Positions 18,628-27,165 of a stretch of DNA of 64,000 nucleotides are shown here, piece by piece (position 1 is the first letter of the stretch; every line of letters starts with the position of its first letter). The translations under genes were made by a program, and so were the position numbers. The notes under the pieces were generated by a model that ran no database searches, had not been told where the DNA came from, and saw nothing but the letters and a program-made list of their open reading frames with translations. The DNA comes from Chitinophaga vietnamensis. Lineage in GTDB: Bacteria; Bacteroidota; Bacteroidia; Chitinophagales; Chitinophagaceae. The stretch covers positions 744,001 through 808,000 of the forward strand of contig NZ_CABHMS010000001.1 in NCBI RefSeq assembly GCF_902167635.1, in the 5' to 3' direction.

Positions 18628-19449
18628 ATGTTCGACCTTTTCAAGAAGAAATATAACAATCCCGAATTGCTCGAAGCGCTCAAAACGCAGCAGGAGCGCT
18701 GGTTTACCTTCCTCGATAAGATAGAGGCGCGTATGGATGAGATGACCGCCGCCGCTGTACCGGAACTGCGCGATATCTTCCTCAAAGATGAAGATCCCTA
18801 TAAACGTGCGCACGCTAATATGCTCTCCGGATTGATCGGGCAGGTCAACCAGATGCGGCAGAAAGTGGATGATGCCCTGGAAAATAATATCCATGCTTTC
18901 GTTTATTCCACAGAAGCTACCTTGCCTTCCATCACCTCTTCCGCAGGAACGGAATACCGCAACAAGCTGCATGCCTTTCGCATGGCTTGCCTGAACCGGC
19001 ATTTTATTTTTGATGAAAAGCTCCATCATGCCATCAACCTGCTCAAAGAAGCCGCAGGAGAGCAGGACCTGGAAGCCGAATACCAGCAGGAGTTACAGGC
19101 CTTTGATCGCATCCGTGATAAATTCAGCTGCGTGCAGTGTGGCGGAAATATCACTCTGCCGCAAATGTTTTTCATCGCTACGTATGTTAGTTGTCCGTTC
19201 TGTCATTCGCAGAATACTTTCCTGCCTTCAACCGGCGCGCGCATGGTATTGCACCACGCGCGCAGCCTGGCGGAGCAGCGCACCGCGCATTTGAAAAAGG
19301 CCTATGAGCAGTCGGGCAGTAATGAAATGTACCAGCAATATCTCCGCGCGATGTTCGACGAATGGAACAAGATAGTGCCGGATATGAAAGAAGAAAATGA
19401 GAAATTCTATCAGCGCCTGTTACACGATCACAAGATTTATCATTCCTAA
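18628..19449 (+). CDS. Hypothetical protein with internal zinc-ribbon-like Cys pairs
   Basis: 273 residues, mostly alpha-helical and charged. Near residues 168-192 there are two Cys pairs, CVQCGGN and CPFCHSQN, separated by about 17 residues, which probably bind zinc. No catalytic motif or signal peptide. It begins MFDLFKKKYNNPELLEALK. Third gene of the SPFH operon (3 bp after the zinc ribbon gene, 11 bp before the next). Function unknown, but presence of a second zinc site in the same operon is notable. Confidence 0.78.
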   Translation: MFDLFKKKYNNPELLEALKTQQERWFTFLDKIEARMDEMTAAAVPELRDIFLKDEDPYKRAHANMLSGLIGQVNQMRQKVDDALENNIHAFVYSTEATLPSITSSAGTEYRNKLHAFRMACLNRHFIFDEKLHHAINLLKEAAGEQDLEAEYQQELQAFDRIRDKFSCVQCGGNITLPQMFFIATYVSCPFCHSQNTFLPSTGARMVLHHARSLAEQRTAHLKKAYEQSGSNEMYQQYLRAMFDEWNKIVPDMKEENEKFYQRLLHDHKIYHS

Positions 19450-19460
19450 ATATAGATAGT

Positions 19461-20030
19461 ATGTCAAATCCATTATTAGAACCCATTCACGGCATTACAT
19501 TGGAAGATTACAGCGCCGCCTGCGCCAAACTGGGCAGCGGTATGAGCGAAGACGCAGTAGCAAAAGCACTTGGCGTGGAATTGCCCGTGTGGCAGGAAGC
19601 TAACCTCCTGTGGCCTGAACGCATGAAACAGGATTCCTCCTTTCAGATCGTAACACTCTTTGGTCAATATTTCGGACAGGCAGATCAACACCCTAAATTC
19701 AGCGGTGTGCAGGCCGCTCCTCTTGCCGGCGCTAATACCGCCAATATTGAAAAGATCAAATCCGACAGGAGCTTTTACGAAGAGCTGGAAGTAGCCAGGC
19801 AGGTAGCCTATGAATATGGCCACGATGGCGCGCAATGGATCGTTGACAAATACGGTATTCCTTTAGGCGATTTCCAGGTAGCAGCTTCTATCTGGAATGA
19901 CCAGATCCAGCAGGAACTACAGCGCGACGCTCCCGGCTACATGCAACGCCAGGACGCTTACAGAGCCAAATACCAGCAACAGTTTGCGCAGGCGCAAGGT
20001 GGTAATGTGGCAGATGATATCGAATTTTAA
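19461..20030 (+). CDS. Hypothetical protein, last gene of the SPFH operon
   Basis: 189 residues, soluble and rich in helices (LEDYSAACAKLGSGMSEDAV near the N-terminus; YMQRQDAYRAKYQQQFAQ near the C-terminus). It seems to contain two copies of a similar helical module, each with a conserved pattern of aromatic and small residues (PVWQEANLLWPERM and DFQVAASIWNDQI). I do not recognise a named domain with confidence. It starts 11 bp after the previous gene and closes the operon. Confidence 0.75.
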   Translation: MSNPLLEPIHGITLEDYSAACAKLGSGMSEDAVAKALGVELPVWQEANLLWPERMKQDSSFQIVTLFGQYFGQADQHPKFSGVQAAPLAGANTANIEKIKSDRSFYEELEVARQVAYEYGHDGAQWIVDKYGIPLGDFQVAASIWNDQIQQELQRDAPGYMQRQDAYRAKYQQQFAQAQGGNVADDIEF

Positions 20031-20111
20031 ATGATGTCGTGTTTATACTATTATTTAAGCCCTGCTTGTAGATAACTTCCGTTTCTTTATCACCTATAAA
20101 TCTACTGATCG

Positions 20112-20333
20112 ATGAAAAAGAAACAGATCAATCAAAAGCAGAGATTGTCGCTCAACAAAATTATTGTAGCCAACCTGAGCGCCGCAAGAAATGTGACAGC
20201 GCCGGGTTTCAACGCCTCCGACGGTACCGGTAACACTACCGTGGACACGCACTGGCCCACTACCGGCATATTTGCCAATGACTGCACCACGGTGGATACG
20301 CACTGGCCTACTACCGCTTCTGGCGTACGTTAG
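20112..20333 (+). CDS. Candidate class I lanthipeptide-type precursor peptide with duplicated core
   Basis: 73 residues. The leader MKKKQINQKQRLSLNKIIVANL matches the Bacteroidota lanthipeptide leader pattern (basic start, then LSLNK-x-x-IA-x-L). The rest is rich in Thr and contains an exact internal repeat, TTVDTHWPTT, at residues 42-51 and 59-68, with a single Cys58 between the copies. The two DNA copies differ at synonymous sites, so the peptide repeat is kept by selection or is old. A strong terminator follows at once. There is no modification enzyme next to it; the LanB gene lies about 22.6 kb downstream. The start ATG gives the expected leader. Confidence 0.75.
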   Translation: MKKKQINQKQRLSLNKIIVANLSAARNVTAPGFNASDGTGNTTVDTHWPTTGIFANDCTTVDTHWPTTASGVR

Positions 20334-20338
20334 TAAGA

Positions 20339-20372
20339 AAGCCCTCCGCATTACAACGGAGGGCTTTTTTTT
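20339..20372 (+). terminator. Rho-independent terminator of the precursor gene
   Basis: Ten-base stem AAGCCCTCCG / CGGAGGGCTT (20339-20348 with 20357-20366), 8-nt loop and a run of eight T from 20365. It lies between two convergent genes and can also help stop the minus-strand lipoprotein transcript. Confidence 0.9.
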
Positions 20373-21325
20373 CAATAGTAAATATCTACGATGCCGGAAG
20401 GCGAACCATTACTTACCACTACGGAATGCTGTCCGCAATCAGTAACGGCATTGGCTACCGTCCACGACAGTGGCGCGTTTACGCCACCTCTTTTTATCTC
20501 AATGTTGCTCAATCTTGTTTTGCTGGTGTTAGGATAATCTGAACACTGTGTAACGCCATATGTTTCCAATGATTCAGCTGCCCAGTATAATTTGTTGATG
20601 TTACTTACCGTGAGCGTAATGGCCGGATAGCCTACGAAGGCAGAGGTGTAACTATAGCTGGAACCGGAAGAGCCGGTGAGTGTCATCACACCTTGCAGGT
20701 TAGTACCTGGGCTTACCGGAACCAGGTCGCTGAACAAGGCAGTGCCGCTTTGTCCGTCCACGTACCAGTTGGCGATCGCCCAGTAGTCGCCGCCACCAGC
20801 AGCGGAAACGCCCCATTGTAACACGGGTTGCAGGATATAAGAGGAGTTCTGCAAACCATTGAACAGGAAGAGCACCTGGCCGGAAACGGTAGCAGGAGCG
20901 GGCGGCACGGTCCAGTTGGTGTTGAAGTAAGAGATGGGGGTAGAAGTGGTATTGTTCCAGTAAGTGTAAGTGATCCATCCGGAACCGAGCGGCAGCACAC
21001 GGCCGTTAGGAACGTTGACATTGGCGGGATAGTCGGGGCCATTACCAGGTTTGTTTTCCAGGGTACCAAAATCCTGTTCCGCTTTGCCGGTCATGTTGTT
21101 GATCTTGCGCAGCCTGCCGCCTTCGCCGCTCAGGTGATAGCCGCTTTCGATGTGAAAAACTTTTGATTTTGGCCGCCAGCCGCCAGGGGTCAGCACTTCA
21201 TCGCTGTGCGATGAAACATTGGGCGTGTTGGTAGTAGCAGTAGTGTTAGCCTGCTCTTTCTGACAGGAAAAAAAACTTACAGTGCTCAGCAGTAAAATGC
21301 CGGATAATAAAAGAGGATTCTTCAT
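20372..21325 (-). CDS. Secreted lipoprotein of unknown function (G1-peptidase/lectin-like beta sandwich)
   Basis: 317 residues with a lipoprotein signal ending VSFFSC (Cys21). Residues about 120-317 form a single all-beta domain with the conserved strings FNTNWTVPPAPAT, VLFLFNGLQN, ILQPVLQWG, YWAIANWYVDG and DCGQHSVVVSNG. I remember close relatives of this domain in fungal and bacterial secreted proteins of unknown function; the layout of tryptophans recalls beta-sandwich G1-type folds, but the catalytic Gln/Glu pair cannot be assigned. Surface or periplasmic location is likely; no enzymatic role is claimed. Confidence 0.75.
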   Translation of the reverse strand: MKNPLLLSGILLLSTVSFFSCQKEQANTTATTNTPNVSSHSDEVLTPGGWRPKSKVFHIESGYHLSGEGGRLRKINNMTGKAEQDFGTLENKPGNGPDYPANVNVPNGRVLPLGSGWITYTYWNNTTSTPISYFNTNWTVPPAPATVSGQVLFLFNGLQNSSYILQPVLQWGVSAAGGGDYWAIANWYVDGQSGTALFSDLVPVSPGTNLQGVMTLTGSSGSSYSYTSAFVGYPAITLTVSNINKLYWAAESLETYGVTQCSDYPNTSKTRLSNIEIKRGGVNAPLSWTVANAVTDCGQHSVVVSNGSPSGIVDIYY

Positions 21326-21662
21326 ACAAAAAGGGTTGTGGGTGAGGAATTGGATAACAAAACAAGATTACTGTCGACAGATTTCGTAGCGCTAATATAA
21401 GAGAGTGCATTGCAATAGATCTGCACAAGATAAATTTTAATAGCTGTCTGTCAGTAAAAATCTTTTTTATTTATACAGATACTATATTGCAATACCTGTA
21501 CCTAGCATGTGTAAAATGTTGAACCCTTCCAAAAGCGTAACAGCATTGACTTTCATGGAAAGATACTGTGCCCGGACAGTACGTAGTATCATGATAATAA
21601 CACCTTGTTCTTTTAATACTTGATAATTTATAAAGAAATAGTTTATGACCCGACCCTATATC
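21326..21662. other. Intergenic region, 337 bp
   Basis: AT-rich divergent control region between the lipoprotein gene and the tail-fibre-like gene. I see no ORF with a believable start, no RNA gene and no consensus TAnnTTTG box. Confidence 0.6.
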
Positions 21663-23960
21663 ATGAAAGCATTTTCAATATTCATGATCTTTTTGTTAGC
21701 CGTGAAGTTCAGCGATGCGCAAAAAGTGTATCAGATACGTGCCGATAGTGTGCGCATCTATAATGTATGCGATACTGCTGAACTGATCCTGGAAAACCGT
21801 ACGCAAAACACCATCGGCTTCCTGTACAACAAAGGCAAAGGCCGCACAGAGTTCAGGCGCCTGAAACTGGAACGGATTGGCAGCAACAGCATTGCCATAG
21901 CAGGCCAGGATACGCTTAATATCCAGGGACTTTCAAAAGTATATGTAGATACCATCTACCGCGCGGGCGATAATATCCAATACCGGATTAACGGTAACGT
22001 ATATACGTTATATGCGCCGCTGTCTGCCGAAACCTTGCAAAGCGTTACAGACAGAGGTAGTAATACCAACAGGTTGATCAGTGTGGCGAAAGACAATGTG
22101 CTCGACCCGAATCTTTACGCCCGTGGCAACTTCGAGGCACGCGGCGCTTCGGCGCCCTCGTATGGTTTTCAGATACCCGGCGTTGACGGCGTGGCGTTGT
22201 ACTATCCCGGTGCTGGCGCTAACCTGCGTGTGCGAAGCGGAGGTGGTATCGATGGCCAGCTCTGGTCTTCTGCCAACGATAATGAATTTCTCAAATACAG
22301 GAATGTGATAAGGGGTAATGATCTGGATAACCTTGGTGGTGCAAATGGTATTTATCCTGTTAGTTATACAGGTTATTCTTCCGGTGTGCTGAACTTCTCC
22401 ACAGGCGGCAGTTTGGGCACCTTCCAGCTGGAAGCCAATTACGACGGCCTGTTACGCTGGCGTAATAAAACAGACAGCAAAACCTGGACAGATTGGAAGA
22501 CTATCTGGCATACCGGAAATTTCAATCCTGCTGATCTCTCTGCCAATACCGAAGGCAATTGGGGCCAACAAAAAAACTATGGAGACTACAATGATTTCAA
22601 CGCCGTGAACAGATGGGGAGGCACCTTTGTACACGGCACTGCTAATGGTCCTGCGGTGCCGGGCGCACAACAATACTATCACATGAAACTCTCGCTGGGC
22701 AGTGATTACAGCGGCGCCACGGGCGCCGGCAATGGCTTTGCCATGCAGCTGGCCATACCCAGAACACCCTTAGGTGGCAATCCCTATCTGTCTGTAAGAT
22801 ACCTGGAAAACGGCGCCTGGGGCAGCTGGAGCAAAATATGGAGTGGTTATTCCGATCAAACAGGCAGCATAGCGAATGATAATTCGTATATGCGTTTCCA
22901 TTGGTCGGGCCAGAATGGCCAGCCCGCCTGGTTATGGGGCGGTAACAGCGCCAGTGATATGTATGTGTATAATCCTGCAAACTTCAGTGTGAATAATGCC
23001 GATAATCTGGGCAATATCTCCGAACAGGGCTTTGCCAGGGCAGGTGTAAAGGAAGGCGGCATCGACTGGAATAGCCTTACCGACAGAACCTTTATCGGTT
23101 CTATTGCCGGATCGGTCAACGGGCCTATCAATAATGGTGTGTGGTGGAATATCATCAACACACGTCACCGCAACGGCGGCGGCGATGGAAACCTTTACGG
23201 GATGCAGATTGCACAAGGTATGACAGCTGATAATGACCACATCTTTTTCAGGAGTCAAAATTCCGGCGCCTGGTACCCGTGGCGGGAGTTCTGGCACAGT
23301 GGCAATGTTACGTTTGCTACTTCCGGCGCTAACATCGCGTTGAAAACAGATGCCAATGGTTATATCATCACCGACAACTGGTTCAGAACAGGCAACAACA
23401 CCGGGCTTTATACATTGGATGGCAGTTACCTCTACAAAAATGCCAATGGCAGCTGGGCATTGAGAGGCGTTGCCGGCGCTACTGCTTCCTGGCTGGAAAT
23501 TCAAACAGGGGATGGTACGAACAGGGGAGGATTTTATGGAGATGCAAACGGTAACATTGGCCTTGTTAATGCGGGGGCTAATGGCTGGCGCCTGAGAACA
23601 GATGGCAGCGGCAACCTGTTTGTAACCGGGCAGGTAAGCGCCACAGCCTTTTATCAGGCATCGCAACGCAGCCTGAAAAGAGATATTCATCTCTTCAATA
23701 AATCGGCCTTATCTATCCTGAATACCGCGAGGGTGCAAACATTCAGGTATAAAGCAGATAGTACCAATATTACGCACATCGGTTTTATTGCAGATGAAGT
23801 GCCGGATGAAATGGCTTCGCCGGAGCGGAAGGGCGTAGATCAGGCGAATACCGTGGCATTGCTGGTGAAGGCATTGCAGGAGATGAGCGAGAAAGTAGAC
23901 GCCTTGCAAAATAAAGTGCAGGCGCTGCAACAGCAGGTGGATCGATATGAGAGAAAATAA
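21663..23960 (+). CDS. Secreted tail-fibre-like protein with pyocin-knob repeats and S74 chaperone domain
   Basis: 765 residues from the ATG at 21663 (an ATG at 21645 adds 6 residues). Signal peptide MKAFSIFMIFLLAVKFSDA. The middle carries repeated knob-like units typical of phage and pyocin fibres: WRNKTDSKTWTDWKTIWHTG, NGAWGSWSKIWSG and SGAWYPWREFWHSGN, plus an unusual DNAH-like run DMYVYNPANFSVNNADNLGN. The C-terminal 100 residues are a peptidase S74 intramolecular chaperone: SLKRDIHLFNKSALSILN, FRYKADSTNITHIGFIADEV and a final coiled coil. In phage fibres S74 trimerises and then cuts itself off; here the signal peptide implies export across the inner membrane. No other phage gene is adjacent. 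Confidence 0.85.
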   Translation: MKAFSIFMIFLLAVKFSDAQKVYQIRADSVRIYNVCDTAELILENRTQNTIGFLYNKGKGRTEFRRLKLERIGSNSIAIAGQDTLNIQGLSKVYVDTIYRAGDNIQYRINGNVYTLYAPLSAETLQSVTDRGSNTNRLISVAKDNVLDPNLYARGNFEARGASAPSYGFQIPGVDGVALYYPGAGANLRVRSGGGIDGQLWSSANDNEFLKYRNVIRGNDLDNLGGANGIYPVSYTGYSSGVLNFSTGGSLGTFQLEANYDGLLRWRNKTDSKTWTDWKTIWHTGNFNPADLSANTEGNWGQQKNYGDYNDFNAVNRWGGTFVHGTANGPAVPGAQQYYHMKLSLGSDYSGATGAGNGFAMQLAIPRTPLGGNPYLSVRYLENGAWGSWSKIWSGYSDQTGSIANDNSYMRFHWSGQNGQPAWLWGGNSASDMYVYNPANFSVNNADNLGNISEQGFARAGVKEGGIDWNSLTDRTFIGSIAGSVNGPINNGVWWNIINTRHRNGGGDGNLYGMQIAQGMTADNDHIFFRSQNSGAWYPWREFWHSGNVTFATSGANIALKTDANGYIITDNWFRTGNNTGLYTLDGSYLYKNANGSWALRGVAGATASWLEIQTGDGTNRGGFYGDANGNIGLVNAGANGWRLRTDGSGNLFVTGQVSATAFYQASQRSLKRDIHLFNKSALSILNTARVQTFRYKADSTNITHIGFIADEVPDEMASPERKGVDQANTVALLVKALQEMSEKVDALQNKVQALQQQVDRYERK

Positions 23961-23970
23961 TAATCGTTGC

Positions 23971-24003
23971 AATGGCTGCATGAGCCCTGCTTATGCAGCC
24001 GTT
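23971..24003. terminator. Convergent-gene hairpin
   Basis: Eleven-base stem AATGGCTGCAT / ATGCAGCCGTT with one T:G wobble and an 11-nt loop, between the fibre-like gene and cbpM, which converge here. No strong T-run, so it is a weak candidate. Confidence 0.45.
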
Positions 24004-24004
24004 G

Positions 24005-24295
24005 TTATTGCGCTATTCCCAATTGTTTCCGGAGTTTCCGTACTTCGCCCTGTAGTTCCTGTACCCGGCCAAGCAGGTGTTTGATCGCTTCCATTCCTTC
24101 CATATTGATATCAAGATCATAATGAAGGTGCATATATTTTTCCAGGTTTGTCAGCTCTTCATAGGCGATATAATTTTCTTCTTCTGAACGGAGGATCGCT
24201 ATGAGGCCGTGTTCATCCAGCTCCTGGATGAAGGAGGCTTCGATCTGGTAGTATACACAACATTGTGTGACGGATATTTTTTCAATGTTTTCCAT
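24005..24295 (-). CDS. cbpM: Chaperone modulator CbpM-like protein
   Basis: 96 residues from the ATG at 24295 (MENIEKISVTQCC). An upstream in-frame start at 24331 would reach into dnaJ and is less likely. It has the short MerR-like helix-turn-helix fold of CbpM (HGLIAILRSEEENYIAYEEL) and a C-terminal coiled coil (LGRVQELQGEVRKLRKQLG). CbpM binds and restrains the J-domain protein CbpA. It starts 10 bp after the CbpA-type gene, the usual order. Confidence 0.85.
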   Translation of the reverse strand: MENIEKISVTQCCVYYQIEASFIQELDEHGLIAILRSEEENYIAYEELTNLEKYMHLHYDLDINMEGMEAIKHLLGRVQELQGEVRKLRKQLGIAQ

Positions 24296-24305
24296 GTCTT
24301 TGTTT

Positions 24306-25196
24306 TTAGCGTTCTTTTGCCAGCTGTTCAAATAATTCTTTTTCTCTTTCGCTTAGTTTGGTTGGTAGTTGTATTTGATAGGTGATGTAGAGGTCGCCGA
24401 AGCTGCCTTCCTTTTTATACACGGGGAATCCTTTTCCTTTCAGGCGTACTTTGGTGCCGTTCTGTGTTTCAGGCGCTATTTTCAATTTCAGTTTTCCGCC
24501 CAGCGTGTCGATGATTTCTTCTCCGCCGAGGATGGCTTTGTAGAGGTCGAGCGGTACTTCGGTGTAGAGGTCATCACCCTCACGGGTAAACGAAGTATTG
24601 TTCTGTATATCGAAGGTGATGAAGAGATCGCCGTTGGGGCCGCCATTTACGCCGGGGGCGGCGTGGCCGGTCAGTTTTATTTCCTGTCCGTTCGCGATGC
24701 CTGCGGGTACAGTTATGCGGATGTTTTTACCGTTGATGGTAAATGTTTGCTGATGTGTTTTATAGGCGTCTGTGAGCGACAGTTGCAGGGTGGCGTGATA
24801 GTCCTGACCTTTGAAGCGCGTTTGCCGGCCGCCGCCGCGATGGCCGAACATAGAGCTGAAGAAGTCGGAGAAGCCGCCTTCATCGTCATCGAAGTGGTAA
24901 GTGTACTGTTCGCCGCCACCGGCATGGCCGGAGGCTTGCTGTTGCCGGCGTGCTTCTTCAAATTGCTCGGCATGTTTCCAGTCTTTCCCGTATTGGTCGT
25001 ATTTTTTTCTTTTCTCCGGGTCGCTCAATACTTCATTGGCTTCGTTGATCTGCTGAAACAGCTTCTTTGCTTCGGGATCGTTGGGATTCAGGTCCGGATG
25101 GTGTTTGCGCGCCAGTTTCCGGTAGGCTTTTTTTATTTCTTCCGCCGTCGCATTTTTATTGACGCCCAGGGTCTGATAGTAGTCAATATAGTCCAT
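24306..25196 (-). CDS. cbpA: CbpA/DnaJ-type Hsp40 co-chaperone
   Basis: 296 residues. J domain at 1-70 with the HPD motif at 33-35 ([13 protein letters not shown]); then a Gly-rich linker with no CXXCXGXG zinc repeats, which separates it from DnaJ proper, and two C-terminal substrate-binding beta domains ([19 protein letters not shown], then [19 protein letters not shown]). It stimulates DnaK ATPase and binds unfolded protein. The adjoining cbpM supports the CbpA assignment. Confidence 0.93.
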   Translation of the reverse strand: MDYIDYYQTLGVNKNATAEEIKKAYRKLARKHHPDLNPNDPEAKKLFQQINEANEVLSDPEKRKKYDQYGKDWKHAEQFEEARRQQQASGHAGGGEQYTYHFDDDEGGFSDFFSSMFGHRGGGRQTRFKGQDYHATLQLSLTDAYKTHQQTFTINGKNIRITVPAGIANGQEIKLTGHAAPGVNGGPNGDLFITFDIQNNTSFTREGDDLYTEVPLDLYKAILGGEEIIDTLGGKLKLKIAPETQNGTKVRLKGKGFPVYKKEGSFGDLYITYQIQLPTKLSEREKELFEQLAKER

Positions 25197-25288
25197 TCCC
25201 TAAAATACGCAGATTTTATCAAAACAAGAAACCCGCCAGGGTAGCTGGTTTTCGGGATAATTTGTTCAAGGATTGCCGGCGCCATTCT

Positions 25289-26239
25289 TTATTTCGCCGA
25301 ATATGCCTGCAGCATGCTGATCGTGGGAACGAAGAACAGGGCGCCGGTGTGTGGTGTGCTGAAATCCAGTATTCTGTCGTGGTTACCGGGCGGTACGCCT
25401 ATGTACATACATTCCAGCATTTTTCGTGTGGTGCTGAAGGTGTTGGCATAGGAGATAAAGTAGGTGCCGAACTCGCCTTTGGATGGATGTCCGAAAGGCA
25501 TATTATCGCGTATGATCTTCAGGTCATTGCCCTCATCATCCGAGATGCCTGCGAGTGCGCTGTGCGAATTGTTGGGCTTCACATCGTCGGGCATCTCAAT
25601 ATCACTCATTTTATAACGGCCGATCACTTTCTCCTGTTCCGCTGTGGATAAGGCCCCCCAGCCTTTCATATCGTGAAGATATTGCTGTACGAAGAGATAG
25701 CTGCCGCCTTTGTAGGCGGGATCTTCATCTCCCACTACGGCAAAACGTTGCCGTTCCAGGCCAAGGGGATTTTCTGTTCCATCCACAAAGCCGAGGATAG
25801 AGCGGCCATCCCAGTAACGGAACCCGTGTATCTCCAGCAAACAGGTAGCCACAGGGCCTAGTATGCCAGCGATGGCCGTAGCCATATCAAAGCAGATGGC
25901 CATATCGGTAGCCCTCAGGTGGAAATGCAGATCGCCGGGAGTAGCCACCGCCGTGTGTTTGGCGCCGGCAATGGGCTCGAAGTTTTTCAATTCCTTTGGT
26001 AAAGGAGTGGGCAATCCCAGTTTGATCCAGGCATCATGGCCTACGCCCATCACACAGCTGCACCTGCCATCGGGTACGCGTATTGCCAGTGAATGATTGA
26101 GGTTCTCCACCAGCGCGCAAAGCTGTTCAAAAGCCGACCTGATGTTGGCGCCGTCTTCAAATTGCCATACAGAAAATATGGTGTTATTATTCGGGTAGTC
26201 GGTTACGTTTTGTGATTCCGGAAGTGTTGTGATGGCCAT
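25289..26239 (-). CDS. Dyp-type haem peroxidase
   Basis: 316 residues, no signal peptide. The family motif GFVDGTENP is at 150-158, with the catalytic Asp153; the substrate-side block MPFGHPSKGEFGTYFISYA is near residue 250. Dyp peroxidases use hydrogen peroxide to oxidise dyes and other aromatics and can be packed into encapsulin shells, but no encapsulin gene is visible here and the C-terminus lacks an obvious targeting tail. Monocistronic; it is preceded by a short inverted repeat (26292-26311). Confidence 0.92.
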   Translation of the reverse strand: MAITTLPESQNVTDYPNNNTIFSVWQFEDGANIRSAFEQLCALVENLNHSLAIRVPDGRCSCVMGVGHDAWIKLGLPTPLPKELKNFEPIAGAKHTAVATPGDLHFHLRATDMAICFDMATAIAGILGPVATCLLEIHGFRYWDGRSILGFVDGTENPLGLERQRFAVVGDEDPAYKGGSYLFVQQYLHDMKGWGALSTAEQEKVIGRYKMSDIEMPDDVKPNNSHSALAGISDDEGNDLKIIRDNMPFGHPSKGEFGTYFISYANTFSTTRKMLECMYIGVPPGNHDRILDFSTPHTGALFFVPTISMLQAYSAK

Positions 26240-26291
26240 GTTGGATCGATTGCGGGTGTAATGTAAGGATAAAAAATTTTTACTGAACTAT

Positions 26292-26311
26292 TTACCTGAT
26301 CTGGCAGGTAA
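26292..26311. promoter_or_regulatory. Inverted repeat between the Dyp peroxidase and a small gene
   Basis: TTACCTG and CAGGTAA separated by 6 bp, in the 108-bp space between divergent genes. Size and position suit a protein-binding operator, but no regulator can be named. Confidence 0.35.
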
Positions 26312-26331
26312 TTTTGTTTGCAATAAGCTCG

Positions 26332-26339
26332 TATATTTG
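26332..26339 (+). promoter_or_regulatory. Bacteroidota -7 box (TATATTTG)
   Basis: Perfect match to TAnnTTTG, 9 bp before the ATG of the small gene at 26348. The implied leader is only a few bases, so either translation is near-leaderless or the match is chance. A TTG lies about 18 bp upstream. Confidence 0.4.
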
Positions 26340-26347
26340 TGTATGAT

Positions 26348-26521
26348 ATGAAAAAGCTCACCCGCTATAGCAATATCGAGGATTTGAAAGCAAGTAAGGA
26401 TCAACTGCGACCTCGGCAATCCGGCTTAAAATATAAGTCGGAGTTGATCAACTTAATTGCTGTTATGAGAAAAAACTCCTCTGCTGTGAAGCTATCTAAA
26501 CCAGGTAACTCTTTACTGTAA
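26348..26521 (+). CDS. Small basic protein, hypothetical
   Basis: 57 residues (MKKLTRYSNIEDLKASKDQL at the start). Basic, helical, no Cys. A -7 box precedes it and the coding frame keeps a natural start with MKK, so I regard it as a real small gene. Short proteins beginning with this MKKLTRY..EDLKA pattern seem to recur in Chitinophaga-like genomes, from memory only. Function unknown; it is not leader-like for LanB enzymes. Confidence 0.5.
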   Translation: MKKLTRYSNIEDLKASKDQLRPRQSGLKYKSELINLIAVMRKNSSAVKLSKPGNSLL

Positions 26522-26582
26522 ACTACCGATCCTCCCCCGGATGAACCTACCAATACAGCGATAAAAAAAATGCCCAACCCGC

Positions 26583-26780
26583 TTAACGGATTTTTTTAAA
26601 TGAATAATGTCCTTTGATATATTTGTTGAGATAAGTACCCTTGGAGCCAGCTTGCTTCATCGCCAGGTATACGGCTTCCGGCACATTCTTGTAATCATAT
26701 ACCATTCCTGATACAAAAATGATTCGCAGCGTCCGGGTATTGCTGTCATACTGCATATGTGCTACTACAGACGAAGGCAT
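26583..26780 (-). CDS. KTSC-domain protein
   Basis: 65 residues that consist almost entirely of a KTSC domain: SSVVAHMQYDSNTRTLRIIF, then VYDYKNVPEAVYLAM and a final GTYLNKYIKGHYSFKKI. This small domain occurs alone or next to lysyl-tRNA synthetase and other nucleic-acid enzymes; it is thought to bind RNA or protein. No partner gene is adjacent. Confidence 0.85.
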   Translation of the reverse strand: MPSSVVAHMQYDSNTRTLRIIFVSGMVYDYKNVPEAVYLAMKQAGSKGTYLNKYIKGHYSFKKIR

Positions 26781-27165
26781 ATTTCCTACGGCTCAATTAT
26801 CATACCCGGATACAGGTTATAAGCAACCAGGGCCGGCCGGATGCGATGAATTAAGGAGATGCTTGTCTGTTGTACTATTGCAGTGTCTTCATCTACCTTT
26901 AAAAAAGACAAAATCATCTCTTATGTAAAAAACTATACACGCCGAATTTCTTTACTGTCGAACCGGGATATTCTGTGGCCGGGCCATTGTGCCGGCGTAT
27001 GAGCAAATTTCCAACACATAAGCATTGATCAGCACCCGCGTTGGTAACCCGCAGCAGCAAGGTGTTATTTGTCTGTACTTTATTCTCCATGATTGCCGGC
27101 ACATGTGCCGCAAACAATAACTATGTCTTTTTAACCCGACAATTTCTACACCCAAAAATGACCTT
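26781..27165. other. Intergenic region, 385 bp
   Basis: No convincing gene. A 58-codon frame on the minus strand (26914-27090) is possible but lacks any recognisable feature. A 12-bp perfect palindrome GGCACATGTGCC lies at 27098-27109, upstream of the protease gene, and might be a regulator site. Confidence 0.5.

Noticed and set aside
21645-21662. Earlier ATG for the tail-fibre-like gene
   Set aside because: It adds six residues in front of a good signal peptide that starts at 21663.
24296-24331. Upstream start of cbpM
   Set aside because: It would overlap the end of cbpA and adds a hydrophilic stretch not found in the family.
26914-27090. 58-codon minus-strand frame upstream of the protease gene
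   Set aside because: No ribosome or promoter signal, no domain, and an unremarkable composition; too weak to annotate.
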